Of a stretch of DNA of 64,000 bases, positions 49,864 through 58,764 are shown one piece after another. The notes beneath the pieces were generated by a model. It was not told the origin of the DNA and made no database searches. It saw nothing but the letters and a program-made list of their open reading frames with translations. Made by a program: the position numbers and the translations under genes. Origin of the DNA: Fuerstiella sp. (lineage in GTDB: Bacteria > Planctomycetota > Planctomycetia > Planctomycetales > Planctomycetaceae); contig JABABI010000005.1 of assembly GCA_014238335.1 (NCBI GenBank), forward strand, positions 62,001 to 126,000, in the 5' to 3' direction. Each line of letters starts with the position of its first letter. Position 1 is the stretch's first letter.

Positions 49864-50632
49864 CGCTGGTCGGCGCCGGCCAGTGTACAGAACCACTATC
49901 GTCTTGCTGCCTGGCAACGCCTGTCCCGGTAGCTTCGCTTCGGCATTTGCACAATTGGCCCACAAAAACTCGAACAAGCGTCGGCCAGCGATTGGTGTCG
50001 AAGCGGGAGCTTCCTTGAATAAGTCAGACTCCGGAGCCCGGGAACACGCCTAACAAAACCTGTGAAGAGTGTTTCCGCAATCTCACCGCCTTTCTTCAAA
50101 CAATTTTTCTGTGGTGGAATGTCTGTACTTCAATGAACGACACTTATTGGAACTGAACCGGACGGAGCCCCGTATGACCGTTGGCCCGCTAATAGCAGCT
50201 TTATCTCCGGTACCGATACTGATTGGCGGCGGAGTAGGCTTCGCGGTCGTTGCCGGTGTTTCGGCTCCAGAGAACTCACCGTGAGTTCAGAGGACTCATC
50301 GATCAGTTTTATTAGCGTCTCATCGCTCCATGATCCGTCCAGAACAAGTTTCATCCACATCCAGCTTTTCTCTGCGGTCTCCCAGCTCTCCGATCGCATA
50401 TCATCCATCGCAAACGAGTTCGACTCCTGTTCGATTTCCGTATGTGTGGATATAGTCATACTGCTGTGCTGCAGGATTCTTCAGAATGTATTTCCGCAGA
50501 TTGCTTCGTGCATTTCGGATGGCACTGCCTGCAGAAAGCGGGCGATTGTCTGAGCACAGCAAAGAGCATCCTGTCTCATTGGACGCTCCGCCGAGCGCAC
50601 CCTGAAGCAGAAAAGAAGGTGCAAGGCTTGTC
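49864..50632. other. 769-base region mostly without intact genes
   Basis: Apart from the YjbR remnant at 50130–50459, I find no supported gene here. A 36-codon hydrophobic open frame at 50174–50284 lies inside the remnant on the opposite strand and is not supported by any motif. Confidence 0.5.
50130..50459 (-). pseudogene. possible YjbR/MmcQ-like C-terminal remnant
   Basis: A minus-strand frame contains EKSWMWMKLVLDGSWSDET followed by LIKLIDESSELTVSSLEPKHR, which resembles the C-terminal strand–helix of YjbR/MmcQ proteins (a Trp or similar, then 'V.LDG..sD..i..LvD.SY'). The N-terminal half of such a protein is not found upstream in any frame, and the codons after the match run on without family similarity. 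It may be a decayed gene or a short lineage-specific gene. The confidence is low because the similarity rests on about 40 residues. Confidence 0.4.
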
Positions 50633-53146
50633 CTATCGGGCAGTGTTCAGAATGTCGGAATAGACTTCGCGTGCGGCGCGGAATTCGGCGACAGCCTCGT
50701 CGGTCAGTACGCCCGTGTTGCGTTCGATTTCTTCGTCCATCCGTTCCACAAAGAACTTCACGCGTTGTTTGCGAGGCTGCAGCGGTTGGCCTGCCACATC
50801 CACGAAAACCGGGTTGGTGTGGGCAAAGCACACTTTGTCATTCGGCAGATCTTCGAAGCAGCGAAGGGCAACCCAGCTGGAGCCACGCACGTTTGCTGAT
50901 GTTTCCAGATTCGTCCGGTAGGTGCCGGCGGACGTCTTTTCCGGTTGAGCGTCAATGCTGGCGACAATCCGCCCGTTACGAATGACTTCAATCGATTTCA
51001 ATGGATGCAGACTGTCGATTGAGCCGGCAATCTGAACTGTATGATCGTCGCCGCTGCTGCGCTGCCACGATGATCCCGGAAGCTGTCCGTTGAAGCGAAT
51101 GTCCAGCAACGGTCCCTGCGTTACAAAGCTGTGACCGGCGTTCAGATTAGTCATCCAGTTCTGGTAGGTGAAGCGGTCCGCACAGTGAACGTAGACTCGA
51201 CCGTGGCCGAGCGGCACCGGATGAACGCCCGACCCCGTACCACCAGTGACACGCATGCGGAAGCCACAGTTCAGCAGCGTGTAATAAGTCTGCAATCCAA
51301 ATTCCGTCCAGCCTGTTTCTGTGAAGCCCGCCTCGTTTCGTTCGATTTCCGGCCAGTCCGTCGGAGCATTTTCCAGAGTCCACTGCGGGAACCCGAATTC
51401 CGTCTTCCAGTGATGGTTGTTGCTCAGTTCAAAAAGATCGACACCCATTGTGGGAACAATCATCATCGACCAGTTCCAGGAATGTTTGTCGAGATCCAGA
51501 ATTGCTCCCTGACGACGAGCTTCTTCGGCGATCGGCAGCGTGGGCGGTGCCGGGAGATTCAACGGTGTCTTATGATTCAGCACGAACACAGCGCCCTGAG
51601 TGTACCGTTTCTTATTGACGGAGAAGATTTCGTACTCCGTGTTCACCGGATAAATCACGTGGGTGTCATCCAGGTAGTCCGGCTTTGCCTTCAGAACCGG
51701 TCCGCTGGCAGAAGGAATCTCAGAACTGTCACGTACCCAGTAATTCAGCGGCAAAGCTACGTTCAGGTCTTCCGCCAGCACAGCGTTGGGAAGTTCTTTC
51801 ATCGTGCGATGAACGTGAGTGTCGCCGGAATACCAGCCCAGTTCGACCATGTTGACGAACCGTTTCAGCTTCAAATCAACGGTGACGGGGACCGTGTCTG
51901 TGACCACGATTTCCGTTTCTGCAGGAACAAATTCTTTCCCGTGTTCAACACGCAGGCGATACCGTCCGGGCTTCAGCTGCAGCTGGAACGGATTGGCGGA
52001 CAACGTCGTGTGTTTCTCGACGCTCGGCGAGTTTCCTTGCTGTTTTCGGTATTCCACGGCAGATCCGGCTACGGCCGTCGGGGATGCGTAGTGCCATTCA
52101 CCATCGTCGATGCTTTGCACATACAGCCGACACGGCAGTACGTCGCCGGTGTCTGCGTCCCGGATTCGACCGGTGACGTTGCCGATTACATGATGCAGCG
52201 GGTGTTTGCGCCAGCCGGTCGCTTCAATCCGATTCAGTTCCGCGTCGATGTCTGTGCCTTCATAAAACGAAAACCAGCCACGCAGCCATTTCGTTTCTCC
52301 AGGCTCACAGTCGGCAAACTTTGGATCGGAATGCAGACACGGACAGCGTGCATTGCCCCATGGTCGATGCACGGGATCCCAGCCGCTGATCATCCCGTGA
52401 CGGCCATCAGGAGACTTAACCACGGCATAGCCGTTGACGAATGTCTTGTTGTCGTTGTTCTGCTGTTCGAATCCCTTTGCGGCCTTCAGCATCACACAGT
52501 TCTGGATTCGTAATCCGGTCAGTGGTTTATCTGTTCCGTTGGTCAGCCACATCTTCATTCGCACGTGGTCTTTCAGCGGAATAACTTTGGTGCCGAATAC
52601 GATGCCATTCGGAAGTTTGCGTTCCAGCACAAAGTTCCCGTCGGGCAGCACTGTCCATTCCTGCTGAGCAAGACCGATTCCCTGCTTTGTCCAGATGGTG
52701 TCGACGTGCGTGTGAGCCAGATAGCTTAAGCCAAGATTCGACCAGATCGCTTCTGGTACATCCATGACGGCATAGCTTTTGTCGTCCCATGGACAGAACA
52801 CGCTGAGTTTCGTTTCGCGCTGCGGCTCAACCGCACCTTCCAGAAATCCGATACGCGGATGACGCCCGCCTGGATACGGCAGCACGAACACTTTGTCGTC
52901 CGGACGCTTCGGGCGATTGTTGTCGCTGATCTTGAATTGCTGCAGCTTCGCCGCGACTTCCGCCACGTTCAGCCCTGTTACCTGTTGCATCTCTTCGCTG
53001 GTGTACCGATGGTGCCAGTACATGTTCTGCAGCCACGACTTCAGATCTTCGTCGTTGGCGGACGGGCGAGTCTGTCCGTCCCAGGCAAGAAGATTCGTGG
53101 CGTAGAACAGAGCACAACAGGCAATCATTGCCCGTGATCGGTTCAT
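50633..53146 (-). CDS. exported CehA/McbA-like PHP-type metallohydrolase
   Basis: An 837-residue exported protein. The start ATG at 53146 gives a signal peptide (MNRSRAMIACCALFYATNLLA); ATGs at 53158 and 53170 are in frame and possible. The N-terminal 340 residues are unrecognised beta-rich sequence. A carboxypeptidase-regulatory-like beta domain follows (about 330–430, GNVTGRIRDADTGDVLPCRLYVQS), then the PHP-like domain opening with ELGWYSGDTHVHRTMKELPN (HxH metal site), ILDLDKHSWNWSM, VDLFELSNNHHW and VTGGTGSGVHPVPLGHGRVYVH. This fits the CehA/McbA group of metallohydrolases, related to phosphoesterases and carbaryl hydrolases. The natural substrate is unknown. It is divergent from the PSD1 gene at 53569. 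Confidence 0.8.
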   Translation of the reverse strand: MNRSRAMIACCALFYATNLLAWDGQTRPSANDEDLKSWLQNMYWHHRYTSEEMQQVTGLNVAEVAAKLQQFKISDNNRPKRPDDKVFVLPYPGGRHPRIGFLEGAVEPQRETKLSVFCPWDDKSYAVMDVPEAIWSNLGLSYLAHTHVDTIWTKQGIGLAQQEWTVLPDGNFVLERKLPNGIVFGTKVIPLKDHVRMKMWLTNGTDKPLTGLRIQNCVMLKAAKGFEQQNNDNKTFVNGYAVVKSPDGRHGMISGWDPVHRPWGNARCPCLHSDPKFADCEPGETKWLRGWFSFYEGTDIDAELNRIEATGWRKHPLHHVIGNVTGRIRDADTGDVLPCRLYVQSIDDGEWHYASPTAVAGSAVEYRKQQGNSPSVEKHTTLSANPFQLQLKPGRYRLRVEHGKEFVPAETEIVVTDTVPVTVDLKLKRFVNMVELGWYSGDTHVHRTMKELPNAVLAEDLNVALPLNYWVRDSSEIPSASGPVLKAKPDYLDDTHVIYPVNTEYEIFSVNKKRYTQGAVFVLNHKTPLNLPAPPTLPIAEEARRQGAILDLDKHSWNWSMMIVPTMGVDLFELSNNHHWKTEFGFPQWTLENAPTDWPEIERNEAGFTETGWTEFGLQTYYTLLNCGFRMRVTGGTGSGVHPVPLGHGRVYVHCADRFTYQNWMTNLNAGHSFVTQGPLLDIRFNGQLPGSSWQRSSGDDHTVQIAGSIDSLHPLKSIEVIRNGRIVASIDAQPEKTSAGTYRTNLETSANVRGSSWVALRCFEDLPNDKVCFAHTNPVFVDVAGQPLQPRKQRVKFFVERMDEEIERNTGVLTDEAVAEFRAAREVYSDILNTAR

Positions 53147-53568
53147 TTTCTGTAGCATTAGACTGCCCATTTCAGAGTAGTGAGTGGAAGCCTTCTATTC
53201 TGCCAGAAGGTGGACCCGATGTGGAGCGAAACGCCACGACCGTTGACAATCACAGCAGTCTGGCGCCTGATAAGATTTGGCTACGGTGCCGCCCGACAGC
53301 TGTGCTGACTGTCTCAGACGTTGGAATCGGCCGCAGAAACGCGGGTTGTGCCAACGGCCAGGTTGACTTTTCGTCGACGAGCCAGACACCAACGACTATG
53401 ATGCAACAGCGAGATCAAAATCCCTCCGCTCGCGTCTCCCTCCTGCCTTTGCTTTCTTACTCCGCCATGCAAGTTTCTGCATTTCCGGTTGCCGTGGTTA
53501 CACGGCGGCTCTGTTCATCATTGATTCGGCAAACAGGTGCGTTCGCATCCGGCCGCCGACGATGTGGA
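53147..53568. other. 422-base region between divergent genes
   Basis: The frame of the PSD1 gene stays open without a stop back to 53128, but that stretch has no family similarity and no signal peptide, so I treat it as leader sequence. It must hold the promoters for the divergent metallohydrolase and PSD1 genes. No strong inverted repeat was seen. Confidence 0.45.
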
Positions 53569-56175
53569 ATGATCTTCCGGTTGCTCGCCGTCACTCTGGC
53601 GTTTCTCCCGATTGTCGCCACGAACGCCGACGAACGAGAAGTGTTTTTTGAACGGCATATTCGCCCACTGCTGGTCGAAAAATGCGTCTCATGCCACGGA
53701 CCCGATAAGCAGGAAGGCAACCTCCGTCTGGATTCTCGCGGCCAGGTGCTAGCCGGCACGGGCGAAGTAGCGGCCCTTGTGAATCCAGAGCAGGTCGACG
53801 AAAGTCGGCTGTTGCAGGTGATTCTGTATTCCGACGATGACGTGCAGATGCCTCCGAAGGCGAAGCTTGATGCACCTCACATCGAAGCTGTCAGAAAGTG
53901 GATTCGCGACGGAGCATACTGGCCGGAGACGATGGACTTCGGGAAAGCGAAAGTCATCGATCCCGATGTATGGAAAAAGCACTGGGCATTTCAGCCGATC
54001 GCCGCCCCCCAGCCTCCCGGTGGCGCAGCTCAGTCGACACATCCGGTTGATGCCTTTATTCATCGGCGTCTCAGCAGCCAGGGTGTAAACGCATCGCCTC
54101 AGGCTGATGGCGGGACTCTGGTGCGACGGATGTCGGTAGCGATTATCGGCCTTCCCCCGGATGCAAAAGATATTAACGCCGCAGCCGCGTTTAGCGATCC
54201 CCGACAGCTGACCACCTGGCTTAACGACTTCGCCGACCGCCTGCTGGCAAGACCGCAGTTCGGAGAACGCTGGGCGCGCTACTGGCTGGACGTGTCTCGT
54301 TACGCGGACACGAAGGGATACGTCTTTACAGCAGACCGCGAATACAAAGACGCGTGGCGGTTTCGAGAATGGGTGATCAAGTCACTGAACTCGGACATGC
54401 CCTACGATGAGTTTCTGGTTCGCCAGCTGGCCGGTGATCGTTTGCCGGACAACCAGGATCCACAGCAACTGGCGGCGATGGGATTTCTGACGCTGGGCCG
54501 GCGATTCCTGAACAACAACCAGGACATCATTGACGACCGCATCGATGTGATGTCGCGAGGCACGATGGGATTGACGGTGACTTGTGCTCGCTGTCACGAC
54601 CACAAGTTTGATCCGATTCCGACGGCCGACTACTACAGTCTGTACGGTGTTTTTGATTCCTCGAACGAACCGGGGAACGAGCCTTCTCCACTGCGACTGG
54701 TGGACCGGGACCAGCCTCGCGAACCGGTGATTTTTATCCGAGGCAGTGCCGGTAATCGTGGCGATCGTGTGCCCCGACATTTCCTGACGGCTTTGTCGAA
54801 GGGCACGCCCAAACCGTTTACCGATGGCAGCGGTCGACTGGAACTTGCTAAGAACATCGCCAGTCCGGAAAACCCTCTCACGGCCAGAGTCGCTGTGAAT
54901 CGCATCTGGTTGCGGCTGTTCGGAAAGGGGCTGGTTGACTCACCCAGCGATTTTGGGGTGCGAACACCGCCACCGTCACACCCCGAACTGCTGGATCATC
55001 TGGCCACATTCTTTGTTAACCACAACTGGTCGCGGAAGGCCGTCATTCGTCACATTCTGACCTCACAAACGTGGCGACAAAGCAGCGCTCCGCGACCGGA
55101 TGTCGCGGAGGCTGATCCGGAGAATCGACTGCTGGCACGCATGTCCCGGCGACGGTTGAACTTTGAAGCATTTCGCGACGCACTGCTGGCCGTCTCCGGA
55201 ACCCTGGATCCGACGGTGGGGGGAATCTCTGTCGACATCACGAAAAAACCGTTTACAAATCGTCGGGCGGTCTACGCTCGAATTGATCGCCAGAATCTTC
55301 CAGGCACGTTTCGCACGTTTGACTTTGCCAGTCCCGACAGTCACGCAGCAAAACGCTTCGAGACCACTGTTCCTCAGCAGGCACTGTTTCAGCTGAACAA
55401 TTCGTTCGTGATGGAACAGGCCGATGCGGTCGCGATGCAACTCACACAGAACAACATCAGCCACGCAGACGCAGCAGTTCGTGAACTGTTCATCAGAATT
55501 CTGCAACGTGAACCGACCGATCAGGAAGTCACCGCAGCAACGACGTTTTTAGCGACCACGACAGAAATGATTCCTGCGACCAACGACGGCGCCGGCTGGC
55601 ACTACGGCTGGGGTGAACTTCACAGCGAAAAAACACAACTTGTCCGATATGAACCGTTGCCGACCTTCCATGAAAACCGATGGGGCGGCGGCGACAAGCT
55701 ACCCGACGAGAAACTTGGCTGGTGCAGCCTGAATCGTGATGGCGGACACACCGGGCATGATCTGCGGCACTGCCCGGTCCGACGCTGGATCGCTGACCGT
55801 GACTGCTCGATAAAGATCCACAGTTTTTTTAAGCACTCCACAGCCCAGGGCGACGGAGTTCACGGACATGTTCTGTCTCAAGACGGATCTCTGGCAACAA
55901 CCCACGTTCTCAACAGCAGCGGCGCATTATCAACGGAAGAGTTCGCGGTCAAAGCGGGTGAGACGGTTGACTTTGTCGCGGATTGCGGTGCCAATGAAAG
56001 CCACGATAGTTTTACCTGGAAAATCAGGATTGAGCAGTCTGTCAACGGGGGTTTGGTTCGGACGTGGGATTCGAGTGCGGAGTTTTCGTCGGAAGCCGCT
56101 GCGTCTCGGCTTGGTGCTGTCGCACAGCTTGCTCAGACGTTGATGCTGGCCAACGAATTTATGTTTGTCGATTGA
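53569..56175 (+). CDS. planctomycete cytochrome C / DUF1549 / DUF1553 protein (second copy)
   Basis: An 868-residue exported protein. The ATG at 53569 opens a signal peptide (MIFRLLAVTLAFLPIVATNA), then a PSCyt1 domain (FFERHIRPLLVEKCVSCHGPDKQ, haem motif CVSCH), DUF1549 (FGERWARYWLDVSRYADTKGY, TCARCHDHKFDPIPTADYY with the second CxxCH) and DUF1553 (RLELAKNIASPENPLTARVAVNRIWLRLFG to the end LANEFMFVD). Unlike the first copy it has no golvesin-like module between the DUFs; instead about 150 residues of beta-rich sequence (QLVRYEPLPTFHENRWGGG ... VDFVADCGANESHDSFTWKI) are inserted within the C-terminal part of DUF1553. The DUF1501 partner starts 44 bases after the stop (or two bases, if an earlier ATG is used). 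Confidence 0.92.
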   Translation: MIFRLLAVTLAFLPIVATNADEREVFFERHIRPLLVEKCVSCHGPDKQEGNLRLDSRGQVLAGTGEVAALVNPEQVDESRLLQVILYSDDDVQMPPKAKLDAPHIEAVRKWIRDGAYWPETMDFGKAKVIDPDVWKKHWAFQPIAAPQPPGGAAQSTHPVDAFIHRRLSSQGVNASPQADGGTLVRRMSVAIIGLPPDAKDINAAAAFSDPRQLTTWLNDFADRLLARPQFGERWARYWLDVSRYADTKGYVFTADREYKDAWRFREWVIKSLNSDMPYDEFLVRQLAGDRLPDNQDPQQLAAMGFLTLGRRFLNNNQDIIDDRIDVMSRGTMGLTVTCARCHDHKFDPIPTADYYSLYGVFDSSNEPGNEPSPLRLVDRDQPREPVIFIRGSAGNRGDRVPRHFLTALSKGTPKPFTDGSGRLELAKNIASPENPLTARVAVNRIWLRLFGKGLVDSPSDFGVRTPPPSHPELLDHLATFFVNHNWSRKAVIRHILTSQTWRQSSAPRPDVAEADPENRLLARMSRRRLNFEAFRDALLAVSGTLDPTVGGISVDITKKPFTNRRAVYARIDRQNLPGTFRTFDFASPDSHAAKRFETTVPQQALFQLNNSFVMEQADAVAMQLTQNNISHADAAVRELFIRILQREPTDQEVTAATTFLATTTEMIPATNDGAGWHYGWGELHSEKTQLVRYEPLPTFHENRWGGGDKLPDEKLGWCSLNRDGGHTGHDLRHCPVRRWIADRDCSIKIHSFFKHSTAQGDGVHGHVLSQDGSLATTHVLNSSGALSTEEFAVKAGETVDFVADCGANESHDSFTWKIRIEQSVNGGLVRTWDSSAEFSSEAAASRLGAVAQLAQTLMLANEFMFVD

Positions 56176-56219
56176 CGATGGATCGTCAGGTTAGCGGGAA
56201 CACATCAGGACACACCCCA

Positions 56220-57674
56220 ATGCAGAACTCTGCTGCACACAACCAGAATCAATCGTCCGCCGCGGTCAACCGTCGTGATATGCTGACTCGCTGCGGTATG
56301 GGCTTTGGCGGGCTTGCGCTGGGAGCCATGCTGAAATCAGAAACGGCGCAGGCCGCAGCTGCCCGCAGCACAAATCCTCTGTTGCCGAAGGTGGCCCATT
56401 TCCCGGCAAAGGCCAAACGCGTTATACATCTGTTTATGAACGGCGGGCCTTCGCATGTGGACACTTTTGATCCGAAACCGGATTTACTGAAGTACGGCGG
56501 CAAGTTGATTCCCGGCGGCAACCTGAAGACTGAACGCCCCACCGGAGCCGCCTTTCCGTCACCATTTCGATTTCGCCAACACGGAGAAAGCGGCATCGAA
56601 GTCAGCGATCTGTTTCCGAACGTCGCTGAAAGCATCGACGACATCGCCGTCATTCGTTCGATGCACGCTGACGTACCCAATCACGAACCGTCACTATTGC
56701 TGATGAATTGCGGCGAAGCCCGTTTGGTGCGGCCCAGTTTTGGTTCGTGGCTGACCTATGGTCTGGGTACGGAGAATCAGAACCTGCCGGCATTCGTATC
56801 CATGTGTCCCGGCGGTTATCCGATTCAGGAATCTCAGAACTGGCAGTCCGGTTTTCTGCCTGGTGTGTATCAGGGGACGTATGTTGATACCAAACACACT
56901 CAAATCGAAAAATTGATCGAGAACATTCGCAACGACCGCGTCATGCCGCAGCAACAGTCCCTGCAGCTGGGCCTGTTAAGACAGCTGAATGCGAAGCACC
57001 TTTCCGAACGGACCGGGGATGCTCAGCTGGAATCCCGCATCCAGTCGTTTGAGCTCGCATTTCGTATGCAGACAGAAGCGGCTGATGCATTCGATGTGAC
57101 GCGTGAACCTAAACACATCCGCGACATGTACGGAGAGGGAGTTCAGGCACGGCAGATCCTGATTGCCCGCCGCCTGATAGAACGCGGCGTTCGGTTTGTG
57201 CAGCTGTGGCACGGTGCCGGCCAGCCATGGGACAACCACGACGACATTGAAGTTAACCATCGACGCCTTGCCAAACAGTGTGACCAGGCCATTGGTGCCC
57301 TGCTGAAGGATCTGAAACAGAGAGGCATGCTGCAAGATACGCTCGTAATCTGGGGCGGAGAATTCGGACGTACTCCGGTCGTGGAATTGCCGAAGAAGGG
57401 AGCCAACGCGGGCAAGATCAACGGTCGTGACCATAATCACTGGGGCTTTACCACCTGGATGGCCGGCGGCGGCGTCCGCGGCGGTTACGTGCACGGTGCG
57501 ACGGACGAATTCGGATTCAAGGCCGTCGAAAATAAAGTCCACGTTCACGATCTGCACGCTACGGTCCTGAAGTTGCTCGGCTTCGACCACGAGAAATTCA
57601 CCTATCATTATGCTGGCCGAGACTTCCGCTTCACGGACCTGTACGGCAACGTGATCGACGAACTGATCGCGTAG
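56220..57674 (+). CDS. DUF1501 protein (exported), partner of the second PSD1 protein
   Basis: A 484-residue DUF1501 protein. Starting at ATG 56220 (AGGA about ten bases before) the N-terminus reaches the twin-arginine signal AVNRRDMLTRCGMGFGGLALGAML; ATG 56178, two bases after the PSD1 stop, is an alternative. Landmarks are VIHLFMNGGPSHVDTFDPKP, IRSMHADVPNHEPSLLLMNCG, RPSFGSWLTYGLGTENQNLPAF, LVIWGGEFGRTPVVE, GRDHNHWGFTTWMAGGGVRGG and HVHDLHATVLKLLGFDH. All positions that look like metal ligands in the family are kept. With the upstream gene it repeats the pair seen at 23978–28252 in the same order. Confidence 0.92.
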   Translation: MQNSAAHNQNQSSAAVNRRDMLTRCGMGFGGLALGAMLKSETAQAAAARSTNPLLPKVAHFPAKAKRVIHLFMNGGPSHVDTFDPKPDLLKYGGKLIPGGNLKTERPTGAAFPSPFRFRQHGESGIEVSDLFPNVAESIDDIAVIRSMHADVPNHEPSLLLMNCGEARLVRPSFGSWLTYGLGTENQNLPAFVSMCPGGYPIQESQNWQSGFLPGVYQGTYVDTKHTQIEKLIENIRNDRVMPQQQSLQLGLLRQLNAKHLSERTGDAQLESRIQSFELAFRMQTEAADAFDVTREPKHIRDMYGEGVQARQILIARRLIERGVRFVQLWHGAGQPWDNHDDIEVNHRRLAKQCDQAIGALLKDLKQRGMLQDTLVIWGGEFGRTPVVELPKKGANAGKINGRDHNHWGFTTWMAGGGVRGGYVHGATDEFGFKAVENKVHVHDLHATVLKLLGFDHEKFTYHYAGRDFRFTDLYGNVIDELIA

Positions 57675-57676
57675 CA

Positions 57677-57792
57677 GGCTGTCCGGATACGTCTGTTCTT
57701 GTGAGCGTCACGGCACTCGCCGCCGATTATTGGCCGTGTTTTCACCCGCGGCTAGCGCCTTGCGGATCACTGTTTCAGGTAGCCGGACAGCC
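57677..57792. repeat. repeat element bounded by 10-base inverted ends
   Basis: GGCTGTCCGG (57677–57686) begins two bases after the DUF1501 stop and its exact complement CCGGACAGCC ends at 57792. The 96 bases between hold GC-rich stretches (ACCCGCGGCTAGCGCCTTGC) like dispersed planctomycete intergenic repeats. It may be a terminator-like structure or a miniature mobile element; no target duplication was evident. Confidence 0.45.
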
Positions 57793-57863
57793 CCGCCAGG
57801 CATCGCAGTGGGAGCGTGTTACACTGAGCAGCGTACCGCCTGCCGCGCATTGACGTCATGACC

Positions 57864-58084
57864 ATGAACGATTCCAATCAAAAAGACGCATCACGTGCCT
57901 TCGCGACGACCCATTGGAGCATGGTTCTGGCAGCAGGACACAAATCGTCACCGGATGCGGCGGCTATGGCCACACACACCGCATGAGAAAACGATATCGC
58001 GAGCTGCTCAGACATGAGATCGCCGAAACGGTTGAGCACGTCGCGGACGAGATACGTGGCCTGTTCACTGCATGTTCCGAATGA
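57864..58084 (+). pseudogene. ECF sigma factor remnant with large internal deletion
   Basis: Two pieces of one planctomycete-type ECF sigma factor lie side by side. From ATG 57864 the sequence reads to AFATTHWSMVLAAGHKSSPD, which is the characteristic N-terminus of that sigma group, and stops at 57984–57986. Overlapping it by a few bases in another frame, 57983–58084 reads MRKRYRELLRHEIAETVEHV then ADEIRGLF, the characteristic C-terminus of the same group. The roughly 120–130 residues of sigma-2 and sigma-4 regions that should lie between are gone and the frame is changed. The gene cannot make a working sigma factor. A gene encoding a partner kinase, often next to such sigma factors, is also absent. 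Confidence 0.75.
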
Positions 58085-58293
58085 AAATCAGAAAAAGTCC
58101 GTTACGTTCAGATCCCATTCCGTGAGAAGATCGGTAGAAGCGGTCGGATGTCTCGATCGCTTCTACCGATCAGCCCCAGGAAATTCACGATAACCGAGCC
58201 CACGACCGATGCGGTTACAGAGACAGTTCTGCGAATGTGGCGTGGAGACTCATACGGCTATCGTCCGTTTCCCTGTCGTTCGGCCGGTCGCGC

Positions 58294-58344
58294 CAACGAC
58301 CAACCAACGACCAACCAACGACCAACCAACGACCAACCAACGAC
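58294..58344. repeat. tandem repeat, 11-base unit CAACGACCAAC, about 4.6 copies
   Basis: Four perfect head-to-tail copies of CAACGACCAAC (58294–58337) are followed by a partial fifth (CAACGAC). The unit is not a multiple of three and there is no supported gene over it. The surrounding gap from 57675 to 58764 holds, besides this, only the inverted-end repeat and the sigma-factor remnant. Confidence 0.9.
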
Positions 58345-58764
58345 TCGCTCCTACGACCTCGGTTTTCGACCGGCCAGGACCTGGCCCCTGTCTGAGTGAA
58401 GTCCGTTGGCCGACTGCAACGGACCGAGATTCTGGTCGGTTCTGAATATCACGATACTCTGACGTATTGCGGCGCGTGTCGTCTGCGGAACGATCGTTGA
58501 ATTGACTGTGGACGGAGGCCGGTAAGTCACCGACATAGATCAGCAGGAAAAATGGGACCAGAACGTTTGTGTTAATGCCATGCCAGCCAGTACCGTACGG
58601 AAGCTGAGTGCGATCCGATCGGGATGAAACGAACAGCCCCATGACGGGATGACACAACACTGACAACCCTGATGCGGGACCGCTCGGAAGCCAGGGCGAG
58701 CGACCGCTCGGAATTCCCCCATGACGCGTACACCGCATACCGACCTGACAAAGTGAGATTCCCA

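Noticed and set aside
50174..50284. 36-codon hydrophobic peptide frame
   Set aside because: Could recall a small membrane peptide, but it has no clear ribosome-binding site and lies antisense to the YjbR-like remnant; support is too thin.
51131..52513. 460-codon open frame antisense to the CehA/McbA-like gene
   Set aside because: Antisense shadow with no motifs; the minus-strand gene shows HxH and other family signatures.
53128..53568. In-frame extension of the second PSD1 gene to 53128
   Set aside because: It would put about 147 residues with no family similarity before a good signal peptide at 53569 and would overlap the divergent metallohydrolase start.
58294..58344. Tandem repeat considered as a CRISPR fragment
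   Set aside because: The 11-base units are directly abutting with no spacers and no cas genes are present.
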